Below, in pieces: positions 1 through 7,847 of a stretch of DNA of 41,427 nt; position 1 is the first letter of the stretch, and the number at the start of each line of letters is the position of its first letter. The position numbers were made by a program, and so were the translations under genes. Source of the stretch: CALJTV01 sp036821185 (GTDB lineage: Bacteria > Chloroflexota > Dehalococcoidia > GIF9 > UBA5629); the NCBI GenBank assembly GCA_036821185.1, contig DAISKD010000009.1, forward strand, positions 1 to 41,427, written 5' to 3'. A model generated the notes under the pieces. It was not told the origin of the DNA. It worked only from the letters and a program-made list of their open reading frames with translations, and did no database searches.

Positions 1-328
1 TCCACTATTTTGTACAATAGACAGAACTGACACCACCTCATTTTGAACTGCTACTTGTATGTATGGTGCGTGTTTAAGTGGAACAGATTCGGAGACCAGC
101 CTTCACTGAGTGCACTGAATAGGTATATAGCTGGGAAAATTTGAAAAATCTTTTGTCTTAAATTGACCCACTACCTAAACTTGTTTGACTGTCGCCTCTG
201 TGTTTGCTAGCCTGTCAAGAAGAAACGGTAAGGGGGGTTGGCACCGGCACACAAGCCATAGCCAAGTCAGGACAAAATCAGCTCTCTCGAGATAGACACC
301 GATTTGATATTCTGAAAAGGGGCGTAAA
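1..328. other. Non-coding 5' end of window
   Basis: I see no convincing gene here. The stretch is AT-richer than the rest of the window and may hold the promoter of the following small gene. Near the left edge (about 10-19) there is a short palindrome centred on TTGTACAA that resembles a repressor half-site pair, but no gene next to it makes it interpretable. Reading frames crossing the region on either strand lack a ribosome binding site and any recognisable protein. Confidence 0.4.
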
Positions 329-577
329 ATGGCTGAGATCGAAAAACCGATGTTCTTCGAGGTGGTTGAAGCGCATGTGGCGTCGATGGCTGGCTGGGTC
401 AAAAGAGGCATTGTCACCAAGCAGGAACTTGAGGGTGCTCAGGAAATCAGGGTCTCGATTCGGCTGCCCTGGCACATTGGCAGTACCGAACTCTTCACGC
501 TACGCAATATTCCACCTGACGACTACCACCTTCTGCTCATTGCCATCCCTAGGCGAAACAACAAGGATAATCCTTGA
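329..577 (+). CDS. Small hypothetical protein (82 aa)
   Basis: I do not recognise this protein. The ATG is preceded by AAAAGGGG about 8 bases upstream, an acceptable ribosome binding site. The predicted product is soluble, mixed alpha/beta in composition, with no signal peptide, membrane segment or cysteine motif. It lies about 107 bases upstream of the HpaB-like gene on the same strand, so the two may share a transcript and this could be an accessory subunit of that enzyme; this is inference from position only. The reading frame could also be fortuitous, because it is short. Confidence 0.45.
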   Translation: MAEIEKPMFFEVVEAHVASMAGWVKRGIVTKQELEGAQEIRVSIRLPWHIGSTELFTLRNIPPDDYHLLLIAIPRRNNKDNP

Positions 578-684
578 ACCTGAGTATTATGGTGAAGGAG
601 GTGATGCTGTGTGAAGTCTCGACGGGGTTTCTAGCTGTACTGTTTGACTCAGACTAAAGTTTGGTTTCGAGGAAGGAGGTTATC

Positions 685-2175
685 ATGCTCAGGACAGCTA
701 AACAATATGTAGAAAGCCTAAACGACGGTCGAGTTATCTATCTCAATGGGCAAAAAATACCAGATATTACCAAGCACCCTGCTTTCCGGGGTTCTATTAA
801 CGCCCGGGCATTGAGCTACGAGCTCTACAACCACCCAAAATTCAAAGACCTCCTCACGATAGAGGAGAATGGTGAACGCTTCTTATTCCTGTGGAAACAG
901 CCCAAAACAGCGGAAGACCTCGTCCGACGGCGCAACCTCTATATCACCTGCATGCGATGGGGGGCTGCGATGAGTGGGATGGGACCCGACGCTCTGGCTG
1001 CCGCCGGTGTGACTGCTGCCAGAATGGATAAGGCGCTGGGCACACACTATACCGAGGCTATTGAAGACTATCGCCAGCACTTAAGAAAAACCGATCCAGC
1101 CATTACCGGTGCTATTACCGACGTCAAAGGGAATCGCAGCCTTCGCCCGTCGGCACAGGAGCAGCACAAGGACTTCTACGTCCGGGTGGTCGACAAGAAC
1201 AAGGACGGCATTATCGTTCGCGGTGCCAAGATACATATCAGCGCCACCCCCACTTGCAACGAATTGATTGTTTCCCCGTGCCGCGCCCATCGGGAGGAGG
1301 ATAAAGATTACGCCGTCGTTTTCGCCACGCCGGTCAATGCTAAGGGTATCAAGCTCTTCTGCTCGCCGCCACATATTGAGGAGGTCGGTGAGGAAGGGGC
1401 TGAGTGGGATTGGCCGCTCATGGGACGTGGTGGCGGCGTCAGTGAATGCATGATTGTCTTTGACGACGTATTTGTCCCCTGGAATCGTGTCTTCATGTGC
1501 GGTGAGTGGCAGTACTCGCGCGACCAAGCCTGGCTATTCGGTGTCTTCCACCGTCTTTTCGGTACCTGCCATAAGGTAGTATCTACGGAGCAGGCTGCCG
1601 GCATTGCTGCACTACTTGCGGAATATAACGGCATTGACCGGTATCCGCACATCCAGGAGAAACTGGCTTGGCTCGCCATGCATGCGCAGATCATCGATGC
1701 GTTGGCACAGTATGCCTGTGAGCATCCTGACTACTTCGAGGATATCGGGCTAGCCGCACCAAGTTTGATGTTCACCAATATCGCCAAATATATCTTTGCC
1801 AACGAGCAGCATGAGACTTCCAAGCTGGTGGCTGATATCGGTGGCGGCATCGTCACCACTGTCTTCAATTACCGTGACTGGATGAATCCAGAACAGCGAC
1901 CTTACATTGAAAAATACTTAGCCGCCAAGAATGGCATCCCTACGGAACACAGGCTTCGCGCGATACGAATGGCCAAGGATATGATCGGTCACGGGATGGA
2001 TGGTGCCTTCATCCATACCGAAGGTTCCCTGGCTGCACAGAAGATGGCTATGTATGCCGCGGCCGACTGGGAGAAATACAAGGCTATTGCCAAGAGAATC
2101 GCGGGCATCCCTGGCTGGGAAAAGCATCCTGCTATGAAGGAACTGCCACCGTACCCGGCCGAATGGGTTATATAA
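685..2175 (+). CDS. HpaB / 4-hydroxybutyryl-CoA dehydratase superfamily flavoprotein
   Basis: The 496-residue product matches the 4-hydroxyphenylacetate 3-hydroxylase (HpaB)/4-hydroxybutyryl-CoA dehydratase (AbfD) fold family over its full length, with an N-terminus (TAKQYVESL), a central region (DVKGNRSLRPSAQ) and a FHRLFG segment like those of AbfD relatives. These are acyl-CoA-dehydrogenase-like flavoproteins. I chose ATG 685 because AAGGAGG lies 5 bases upstream; the longer frame from TTG 661 would swallow that site. AbfD holds a 4Fe-4S cluster with C99, C103, H292 and C299. Here the first two positions appear to be A94 and G98, and the H289/C295 pair is spaced one residue shorter. The dehydratase reaction is therefore doubtful; a flavin monooxygenase-like or other redox role is more likely. 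The substrate is unknown. Confidence 0.85.
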   Translation: MLRTAKQYVESLNDGRVIYLNGQKIPDITKHPAFRGSINARALSYELYNHPKFKDLLTIEENGERFLFLWKQPKTAEDLVRRRNLYITCMRWGAAMSGMGPDALAAAGVTAARMDKALGTHYTEAIEDYRQHLRKTDPAITGAITDVKGNRSLRPSAQEQHKDFYVRVVDKNKDGIIVRGAKIHISATPTCNELIVSPCRAHREEDKDYAVVFATPVNAKGIKLFCSPPHIEEVGEEGAEWDWPLMGRGGGVSECMIVFDDVFVPWNRVFMCGEWQYSRDQAWLFGVFHRLFGTCHKVVSTEQAAGIAALLAEYNGIDRYPHIQEKLAWLAMHAQIIDALAQYACEHPDYFEDIGLAAPSLMFTNIAKYIFANEQHETSKLVADIGGGIVTTVFNYRDWMNPEQRPYIEKYLAAKNGIPTEHRLRAIRMAKDMIGHGMDGAFIHTEGSLAAQKMAMYAAADWEKYKAIAKRIAGIPGWEKHPAMKELPPYPAEWVI

Positions 2176-2376
2176 ACCACCGTGGACTTATTTATCAGCA
2201 GGGCCCGCCGGAGTGCCATCTCGTGCGATGCAGCTCCGAGGAATAAGAAAAGCCATTCCTGACATCTTCGGATAATCAGCTAAAGCTATATTAAAGCAGT
2301 AAAAAGTTGGAGCGTCAAAGTCTGTCAGTCAAGGTAGGTTGATCAACAGCCAGTTTGGTTCGGGTCTGCCAGGCGT

Positions 2377-2405
2377 TTGACATTCGGCATTCGTTCTGGT
2401 AAATT
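2377..2405 (+). promoter_or_regulatory. Promoter of rplU-rpmA-rpmE
   Basis: TTGACA at 2377-2382, a 17-base spacer and TAAATT at 2400-2405 form a near-consensus sigma-70 type promoter. Transcription would begin around 2412, only about 10 bases before the rplU ATG. This short leader rules out the upstream in-frame TTG at 2377 as the rplU start and leaves no room for a long L21 leader structure. Confidence 0.7.
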
Positions 2406-2421
2406 AAGAGACTGTTTCGAT

Positions 2422-2826
2422 ATGACACAGATATATGCCATAGTGGAGAGCGGCGGTAAGCAGTACCGGGTATCGCCGGGGCAGACCATAGAAGTTGACC
2501 ACATGCCTGCAGCCGAAGGCGAGACCGTGGAACTGCCACGGGTGCTACTTATTGCCGATGGCGTGAGCACCATCATCGGTACACCTACCGTTGATGGGGC
2601 AAAGGTGACTGCGACCTGCCTCGGCGAGAAAAAGGGCAATAAGATAATAGTGTTCAAATACAAGGCAAAGACGCGCTACCGCCGCAAGAAGGGGCACCGT
2701 CAGCCCTACACTATGTTGCGTATAGACGACATAGTCAAGCTCGGTGGCACAGCGGAGCCGCCAAAAAGGGCGGCGAAAAGGGCACCGGCCAGAAAGAAGA
2801 AAGAGACCAGCGGAGGTGAGGTCTAA
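2422..2826 (+). CDS. rplU: Large ribosomal subunit protein bL21
   Basis: The product is ribosomal protein bL21, a 50S subunit protein. It begins with the family signature MTQIYAIVESGGKQYRV and continues through the conserved central region to a basic YRRKKGHRQ stretch near residue 95. The C-terminus extends into a lysine/arginine/alanine-rich tail of about 30 residues, longer than in the E. coli protein, as seen in a number of other phyla. ATG 2422 was chosen because homology begins exactly there and because a strong promoter overlaps the longer frame; the ribosome binding site is weak (AAGAG). The stop codon overlaps the rpmA start (TAATG), so translation is coupled. Confidence 0.95.
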   Translation: MTQIYAIVESGGKQYRVSPGQTIEVDHMPAAEGETVELPRVLLIADGVSTIIGTPTVDGAKVTATCLGEKKGNKIIVFKYKAKTRYRRKKGHRQPYTMLRIDDIVKLGGTAEPPKRAAKRAPARKKKETSGGEV

Positions 2827-3089
2827 TGGCACATAAGAAGGGCGGCGGCAGCACACGCTGCGGACGCGACAGCCAGGCTAAACGATTGGGTGTGAAACGC
2901 TTTGCCGGACAGCTTGTCCACGCCGGCACCATACTGGTAAGACAGCGGGGGGCGAAGATCTACCCCGGCACCAACGTGGGCATGGGCAAGGACTACACCC
3001 TGTTCGCCTTGATCGACGGCATCGTGAAATACGAGCCGGCAGCCAATAACAGGCGCAGGGTCAGCGTCTATCCGGAGACGGCACAATGA
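2826..3089 (+). CDS. rpmA: Large ribosomal subunit protein bL27
   Basis: The 87-residue product is bL27, which sits near the peptidyl transferase centre with its N-terminus reaching toward the tRNAs. The hallmark MAHKKGGGSTRCGRDS start and the RLGVKRF and PGTNVGMGKDYTLFAL segments are present. The start has no N-terminal extension of the kind cleaved in Firmicutes. It overlaps rplU by one base at the start and rpmE by four bases (ATGA) at the end, so the three ribosomal genes form one tightly coupled unit. Confidence 0.96.
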   Translation: MAHKKGGGSTRCGRDSQAKRLGVKRFAGQLVHAGTILVRQRGAKIYPGTNVGMGKDYTLFALIDGIVKYEPAANNRRRVSVYPETAQ

Positions 3090-3292
3090 AAGCCAAGATA
3101 CACCCCCAGTACTACGATAACGCCCAGGTGGTCTGCTCCTGCGGCAATACCTTCACCACCGGGTCCACCAAAAAGCTGCTCAAGGTGGAGCTGTGCCATA
3201 AGTGCCACCCCTTCTTCACCGGCGAGCAACGCATCGTAGACACCGCCGGTAGGGTGGAGCGCTTCAAGCGGCGCTACAAGATGAAGGAATAG
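3086..3292 (+). CDS. rpmE: Large ribosomal subunit protein bL31, zinc-binding form
   Basis: This is bL31 (68 aa). Cysteines C17, C19, C37 and C40 give the C+ (zinc-binding) version of the family; many bacteria swap it for a cysteine-free paralogue when zinc is scarce. The start MKAKIHPQYY and the segment HPFFTGEQRIVDTAGRVERF are typical. The ATG overlaps the rpmA stop codon. A presence of rpmE directly after rplU-rpmA, followed by a DUF1385 gene, is a common sort of arrangement of translation genes. Confidence 0.95.
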   Translation: MKAKIHPQYYDNAQVVCSCGNTFTTGSTKKLLKVELCHKCHPFFTGEQRIVDTAGRVERFKRRYKMKE

Positions 3293-3439
3293 CCCGCAAC
3301 ACGGCAGGGCTATGCGAATACTCACCAGGCCTTACCGACAGCACCCACAGCCTGCTTTTGTGTACCTCCGTGGCAGCACAACTGGATACACTTCTTGTTG
3401 CAACCTCTTACGGGTCTTTCTTCCTGAATAAGGAGACTG

Positions 3440-4327
3440 ATGTCAGCTTCAAAGCCAGTATATTATGGCGGGCAGGCAGTGATCGAGGGAGTGATGATGC
3501 GGGGGCGAGAGAACCTGGCAGTGGTGGTGCGCCGCCCCGATGGCAGTCTTTCCGTCACTAGCCAACCCATCCCCAACCTTTACAAGGGCAAGCTCAGGGA
3601 ACTGCCTTTCATCAGAGGCATTATCATCCTTATCGAGACGCTGGTGCTCGGCGTCCAGACGCTCCTCCACTCCGCCCAGGTAGCTGCCTCTGAGGAGGAG
3701 CAGACAGTCTCGTCAGCCATGCTCTGGGGCACAGCCGCCCTCGGGATCGGCTTTGGTGTCGCCCTATTCTTCGTGCTTCCCCTGCTGGTCACCCGCTACC
3801 TCATCGACCCATACATCACCTCAGCACTGCTGAGCAACATCATCGAGGGGGTGCTGCGCATCGGCATCTTCATCGTCTATTTGAAGACAATAGCACTGAT
3901 GCCGGAGATAAGGAGGCTGTTTGCTTACCATGGCGCCGAGCACAAGGTGGTCAATGCTTATGAGAACGGCGTGCCCCTTGAGCTTGACAGCGTCAAGAAC
4001 TACTCCACTTCACACGCCCGTTGTGGCACCAGCTTCCTTCTAGCGGTGCTGGTCATCGCCATCTTGGTCTTTGCCCTGCTCGGCCGCCCCTCACTGTGGC
4101 TGAGTATCCTCTCCCGCATCGTCCTCATCCCGGTCATTGCCGCCATCGGTTACGAATTCGTCCGCTTCAGCGCCGCCCACTATCGGAACCCGATAATGCG
4201 CGGCCTCATCGTCCCCGGCCTCTGGCTGCAAACACTGACCACCGGAGAGCCCGACGAAGCCCAGCTTGAGACTGCCCTGGTGGCATTGAGGACGGTGGTG
4301 GAGGCTGATTCAGGCCAGTCGCCTTAG
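3440..4327 (+). CDS. DUF1385 (YqhQ-like) multi-pass membrane protein
   Basis: The 295-residue protein belongs to the DUF1385 family. It starts with the family's YYGGQAVIEGVMMRG signature and carries YHGAEHKVVNAYE near residue 155 and ARCGTSF near 192, the polar/histidine motifs that make this family a suspected metal-dependent membrane enzyme. About five hydrophobic segments follow the N-terminal domain. ATG 3440 is preceded by AAGGAGA at good spacing. The gene lies 147 bases downstream of rpmE on the same strand, a linkage known elsewhere. Its stop codon is only 3 bases from the stop of convergent hisI, with no visible terminator between them. Function is not established for the family. Confidence 0.9.
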   Translation: MSASKPVYYGGQAVIEGVMMRGRENLAVVVRRPDGSLSVTSQPIPNLYKGKLRELPFIRGIIILIETLVLGVQTLLHSAQVAASEEEQTVSSAMLWGTAALGIGFGVALFFVLPLLVTRYLIDPYITSALLSNIIEGVLRIGIFIVYLKTIALMPEIRRLFAYHGAEHKVVNAYENGVPLELDSVKNYSTSHARCGTSFLLAVLVIAILVFALLGRPSLWLSILSRIVLIPVIAAIGYEFVRFSAAHYRNPIMRGLIVPGLWLQTLTTGEPDEAQLETALVALRTVVEADSGQSP

Positions 4328-4330
4328 CCC

Positions 4331-4651
4331 TCAGTCAAGGTCGCTGGCATCGAAGCCCTGAAAAAAACAGCTCTTGTTGCCGGTATGACATACCGGGCCA
4401 GCAGGGCGGGCTCGAATCAGTATGGCATCGCCATCGCAGTCTTTGGTTATGGAGTGCACCGTCAGTATACTGCCCGATGTGGCCCCCTTATGCCATAGCT
4501 CCTGCCGACTGCGACTGTAGAACCATACTTCACCGCTTGCCAGAGTGCGTCGCAGCGCTTCCTTGTTGGCATAAGCCAGCATCAGCACTTCGCCGGTATC
4601 GCAGTCCTGGACTATCACCGGCACCAGACCTTTATCATCAAACTTTATCAT
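4331..4651 (-). CDS. hisI: Phosphoribosyl-AMP cyclohydrolase
   Basis: HisI opens the adenine ring of phosphoribosyl-AMP in the third step of histidine synthesis, using zinc and magnesium. The 106-residue product has the conserved W-F-YSRSRQELWHKG segment (about residues 43-56), the DCDGDA metal-binding motif around 71-76, and the C-terminal cysteines in PVCHTGNKSCF. It is the stand-alone cyclohydrolase; no HisE pyrophosphohydrolase domain is fused to it. An AGAAGGTGGTGA site precedes the ATG. It follows hisA by 32 bases on the minus strand, so the two form a small histidine operon separate from other his genes, none of which are in this window. Confidence 0.95.
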   Translation of the reverse strand: MIKFDDKGLVPVIVQDCDTGEVLMLAYANKEALRRTLASGEVWFYSRSRQELWHKGATSGSILTVHSITKDCDGDAILIRARPAGPVCHTGNKSCFFQGFDASDLD

Positions 4652-4683
4652 CGCTCACCACCTTCTGGTAAATCGCCTGCCGC

Positions 4684-5400
4684 TCAATCCTGCAATGCCA
4701 GTGCCTGTTTCAAGTCTATATCACCGGTATAAAGGGCTCTGCCCAATATAGCCCCCTCGACCTTGAGTTCCTTCAGTCGTTTAAGATGCTCCAGCCTGGA
4801 GATGCCGCCGGCGGCGATGATGGGTACACCCACACCCTCCACCATCCGCTCTATCGCCTCAAAGTCCGGCTCGGTGAGCGTGCCGTCCCGCTTTATATCG
4901 GTGTAGACGAGCCGGCGCACACCAAGGCCAGCCATCTTCCTCCCCAGCTCCAGGGCGGTGATATCGGTGCCCTTTAACCAGCCACGGGTGGCCACATAGC
5001 CATCTCTGGCATCGATGCCCACCACCACCGCCTCACCAAATTTCCGGCATAGTCCCGCCACCAGGTCCGGGTTTTCCACAGCCACCGTTCCCAGGATGAC
5101 GCGCTTCACCCCCAGGCCAAGCAACCACGAGACGGTGGACTCGCTCCTAATGCCACCCCCAACCTCAACCGAAATGCGGACCTGTCTGACTATCGCCTCG
5201 ATGGTGGGCAGGTTGACCGGCTCGCCCCTGGAGGCACCATCGAGGTCCACCAGGTGCAGCCAGCGGGCACCCTGTGCCTGCCATTCCAGTGCCACCGCCA
5301 CCGGGTCTTCAGAGAACACCGTCTCCTTTGAGTAGTCGCCCTGGTAAAGGCGGACACATCTTCCGCCCCGAATATCTATTGCTGGTATTATGTCCATCAT
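4684..5400 (-). CDS. hisA: Phosphoribosylformimino-5-aminoimidazole carboxamide ribotide isomerase
   Basis: HisA carries out an Amadori rearrangement of ProFAR to PRFAR in histidine synthesis. The 238-residue (beta/alpha)8 protein shows the paired family motifs: IPAIDIRGG with the first catalytic aspartate (about D9), EVGGGIR around residue 80, GIDARDG with the second catalytic aspartate near 130, and the phosphate-binding AAGGISR and GAILGRALY near the C-terminus. A PriA-type dual specificity (TrpF activity) cannot be judged from sequence alone. Two ATG codons are adjacent (5400 and 5397); a TGGTGG stretch precedes them. It is the first gene of a hisA-hisI pair. A TTGTAT/TAAAAT promoter on the minus strand near 5440-5470 is possible. 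Confidence 0.95.
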   Translation of the reverse strand: MMDIIPAIDIRGGRCVRLYQGDYSKETVFSEDPVAVALEWQAQGARWLHLVDLDGASRGEPVNLPTIEAIVRQVRISVEVGGGIRSESTVSWLLGLGVKRVILGTVAVENPDLVAGLCRKFGEAVVVGIDARDGYVATRGWLKGTDITALELGRKMAGLGVRRLVYTDIKRDGTLTEPDFEAIERMVEGVGVPIIAAGGISRLEHLKRLKELKVEGAILGRALYTGDIDLKQALALQD

Positions 5401-5540
5401 TCCACCACAAGAACAGCACCCGGGTCAAAAGGAAAAGCTTAGTGCCCTATTTTAACTTTTTATGCGTTTGCGATACAATATTAAGGCTTTAGCCTTATTT
5501 TTTATGTTTACATCTTAAACTTGTTACAAAGGAGGCGTTT

Positions 5541-6680
5541 ATGGATTTCGAGCTTACCGAAGCACAAAAGATGTTCCAGGAGGCGATAAGGGAATTCGCC
5601 CAAAAAGAGATAGCACCGCTGGTCGACGAGGCTGAAAAGACATCTTCGTTCCCGATGCAGCTTTTCCCCAAGATGGGACAGCTGGGGTACCTGTGCGCCC
5701 GCTACCCGGAAAAATATGGTGGCTCAGGCTTAGGGAAAATAGGTGACTGCATCTGCGTGGAGGAGGTTGCCTACCATAGCGTGGGCATAGCCGCCGGCAT
5801 CATGGTGCAGAGCGGCATAGGTACCGGCGCCATCTATAACCGCGGCACCGAGGAACAGAAGCAGAAGTTTCTCGTCCCCGCGATCAAAGGACAAAAAATC
5901 GCTGCCTTCGGTCTCACCGAGCCCAACGCCGGCTCCGACGCCGCCTCTATCCAGACCACCGCGGTGAGGAAAAATGGTAAGTATGTGCTCAACGGCACCA
6001 AGATGTTCATCACTAACGGCACCTTCTGCGACTATGTGGTGACGGCAGCGGTCACCGATAAGACCAAAGGCACCCGAGGCATCAGCCTGTTCATCGTGGA
6101 AAAGGACTCCCCCGGCTTCAGCCGCTCCAAAATCTATAAGTTCTGCGCGCGCTCTGGCGAAGTGGCTGAGCTGGTCTTTGATGATTGCACCATCCCCGCC
6201 GAAAATCTCATCGGCGAGGAGGGTAATGGCTTCCGCTATGTCATGGAGACGCTCACCGGCGGCAGAATATCCCATGCTTCACGCAGCCTGGGGCTTGCCC
6301 GCGCCGCCTTCGACGCCGCCCTGAAATACTCCCAAGAAAGGGTGCAATTCGGGCAACCCATCGCCAAATTCCAGTTCAACTCTTTTAAGCTGGCCCAGAT
6401 GGCGATGGAGATTGAGGCTGCCAGATGGCTCATCTTTTACGCCGCCTGGCTGTATGATATGAACAAGCCGCATGTCAAAGAGGCGGCGATGGCAAAGCTG
6501 TTCGCTAGTCAGGTGGCAGAGAGGGTCACCACCGAAGCACTGCAAATACACGGCGGCTATGGCTTGACCGAAGAGTCCGTCGCCCAGCGCTACTTCCGCG
6601 ATTGCCGCATGGGCACCATCACCGAAGGGACTTCGGAGGTCCAGCTCCTGGTCATCTCTCGCGAGATCGGCATCCGCTAA
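5541..6680 (+). CDS. Acyl-CoA dehydrogenase (short/medium-chain type)
   Basis: The 379-residue protein is a full-length acyl-CoA dehydrogenase, an FAD enzyme forming the 2,3-double bond of an acyl-CoA and passing electrons to ETF. Visible motifs are FGLTEPNAGSDAAS (residues near 121-134), the TNGTFCDYVV region, the YSQERVQFGQPI signature near 270 and QIHGGYGLTEE near 335. The catalytic glutamate is at the usual position, E362 in TITEGTSEVQ. AAAGGAGG lies 5 bases before ATG 5541. The gene stands alone and runs convergently into the DUF1254-like gene, with 37 bases between stop codons. The related minus-strand gene at 8905 lacks this glutamate, so the two are not redundant copies. Substrate chain length cannot be told from sequence alone. 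Confidence 0.93.
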   Translation: MDFELTEAQKMFQEAIREFAQKEIAPLVDEAEKTSSFPMQLFPKMGQLGYLCARYPEKYGGSGLGKIGDCICVEEVAYHSVGIAAGIMVQSGIGTGAIYNRGTEEQKQKFLVPAIKGQKIAAFGLTEPNAGSDAASIQTTAVRKNGKYVLNGTKMFITNGTFCDYVVTAAVTDKTKGTRGISLFIVEKDSPGFSRSKIYKFCARSGEVAELVFDDCTIPAENLIGEEGNGFRYVMETLTGGRISHASRSLGLARAAFDAALKYSQERVQFGQPIAKFQFNSFKLAQMAMEIEAARWLIFYAAWLYDMNKPHVKEAAMAKLFASQVAERVTTEALQIHGGYGLTEESVAQRYFRDCRMGTITEGTSEVQLLVISREIGIR

Positions 6681-6717
6681 CGCTCGGCAGCGGACAGCCA
6701 TAGGGCCAGGACGGGCA

Positions 6718-7248
6718 CTAACCTCTGGCTTCAAGAAGCTCTACGGTGGACCGCCGCTGTATCTCCCTGAGGCGCGGGAGGTCGGCCCGTTTCGTGATCA
6801 CCGTGCGGATAAGGATGATGCCTTGTTTGCTCGGCGCCGTCACTAGATGGGCCTTGCCGGTGGCATTGAGGTACCTTGCTCCTTTGGGTACCAGCACCAC
6901 CTCGATGGGATTGGACCTCGCCTGCAGGTCGTTGATGATAAAGAAGTTGTCCGTCCTGTTAGAATAGCCCGAAATGGACCAGTACTGTCCTTCGGGAATG
7001 GACGCCCTGAGACGCAAGGGGCCGCGGCTGACATCATAGCACAGGATGGAGTAGTGCAAATCGGGGGACGGCCTTACTATCGCCCTGTCCCTGGCCGTCG
7101 CCGGACGGGCGAACACCCATTGATTGACCGGGTACAGCTTCATGGTGCGCCGCATCACCCGCACGGGTATCCTGAGGACAAGCACCAAATTGACCACCAC
7201 CGCTGTGACCAGAAAAATAGCAATCGCACTTCCTATAAGAACGCCCAT
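6718..7248 (-). CDS. Membrane-anchored DUF1254-like protein
   Basis: The 176-residue product starts with a single hydrophobic segment (residues 4-28) that would anchor it, and the remainder resembles the DUF1254 domain: SPDLHYSILCYDVSRGPLRL (about 61-80) followed by a YWSISGYSNRTDNFFI stretch and a beta-rich C-terminus. DUF1254 and DUF1214 usually occur together in one polypeptide; here they are two adjacent genes, each with its own anchor, separated by one base (TGAgATG). They presumably act as a heteromer on the outer face of the membrane. No enzymatic activity is established for the family. Confidence 0.72.
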   Translation of the reverse strand: MGVLIGSAIAIFLVTAVVVNLVLVLRIPVRVMRRTMKLYPVNQWVFARPATARDRAIVRPSPDLHYSILCYDVSRGPLRLRASIPEGQYWSISGYSNRTDNFFIINDLQARSNPIEVVLVPKGARYLNATGKAHLVTAPSKQGIILIRTVITKRADLPRLREIQRRSTVELLEARG

Positions 7249-7249
7249 C

Positions 7250-7831
7250 TCAGCCCTCTCTGATAATGCGGGGTAGTTCCACCGTCTTCAACGATTGGCG
7301 GTCGTAATATACTGGCCCGGGATTATACAGCCTGAGGCTGAGGCACAGCCTCCTTGCCTCACCTGAGGGCAACCAGTTTCCCGGCTTCGGGGTTCGGGAG
7401 AGGTAGATGGTAAAACGCCCTTCTTCATCCAGGGCTATCTCGGTAGAGCCCCAAGAATAGCGCCCCTGCTCATTCGGTATCAAAAAATCATCCTCACCAT
7501 AGGCTGTAATTGACCACCATCTGGCGTCAGGCGCCCTCCCCTCGATCCGATAATCACACTCACCTCGAAGCGGCTGACCGTCCTCATCCGTATAAGCTGA
7601 AAAATATATGGTCTCCTCCTTTCTCAACGCCAGCAACGCATGTCTTGCTATCCAGGCGCGAAGATAAGGGTTGGCAGAGACGCTGCCGGCAGCAAGACTG
7701 GTGCCCCAGGGGCCATTCTTTACCGTGCTCAGCCGGGTCACCAGATTGAGCAGCGGGCCCACAGATAGATACCCGATGGCAGCCCCTGCTGCCACCGCAA
7801 TCACAACAGCCACTATCCACCAAACCAGCAA
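7250..7831 (-). CDS. Membrane-anchored DUF1214-like protein
   Basis: The 193-residue product has an N-terminal transmembrane segment (residues 3-28) and a DUF1214-type domain: WWSITAYGEDDFLIPNEQGR (about 105-124), a GRFTIYLSRTP strand pair, GNWLPSGEARR and a closing LRLYNPG-type strand. The NWLP motif and the WWSIT motif are those expected of DUF1214. It is the upstream partner of the DUF1254-like gene and lies just downstream of the phosphotriesterase-like gene (16 bases), so the three look like one transcription unit. The role is unknown. Confidence 0.75.
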   Translation of the reverse strand: MLVWWIVAVVIAVAAGAAIGYLSVGPLLNLVTRLSTVKNGPWGTSLAAGSVSANPYLRAWIARHALLALRKEETIYFSAYTDEDGQPLRGECDYRIEGRAPDARWWSITAYGEDDFLIPNEQGRYSWGSTEIALDEEGRFTIYLSRTPKPGNWLPSGEARRLCLSLRLYNPGPVYYDRQSLKTVELPRIIREG

Positions 7832-7847
7832 CTCCGATACCTCCGGC

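Noticed and set aside
685..2175. Naming the HpaB-like protein 4-hydroxybutyryl-CoA dehydratase
   Set aside because: Two of the four cluster ligands appear to be absent and the spacing of the others is changed.
2377..2421. Upstream TTG start for rplU adding 15 residues
   Set aside because: The codon lies in the -35 box of the promoter and homology to bL21 starts at ATG 2422.
5482..5503. Hairpin TAAGGCT-tt-AGCCTTA followed by six T, before the first acyl-CoA dehydrogenase gene
   Set aside because: It looks like a terminator but the stem is AT-rich with a two-base loop and there is no plus-strand gene upstream to terminate nearby; too weak to annotate.
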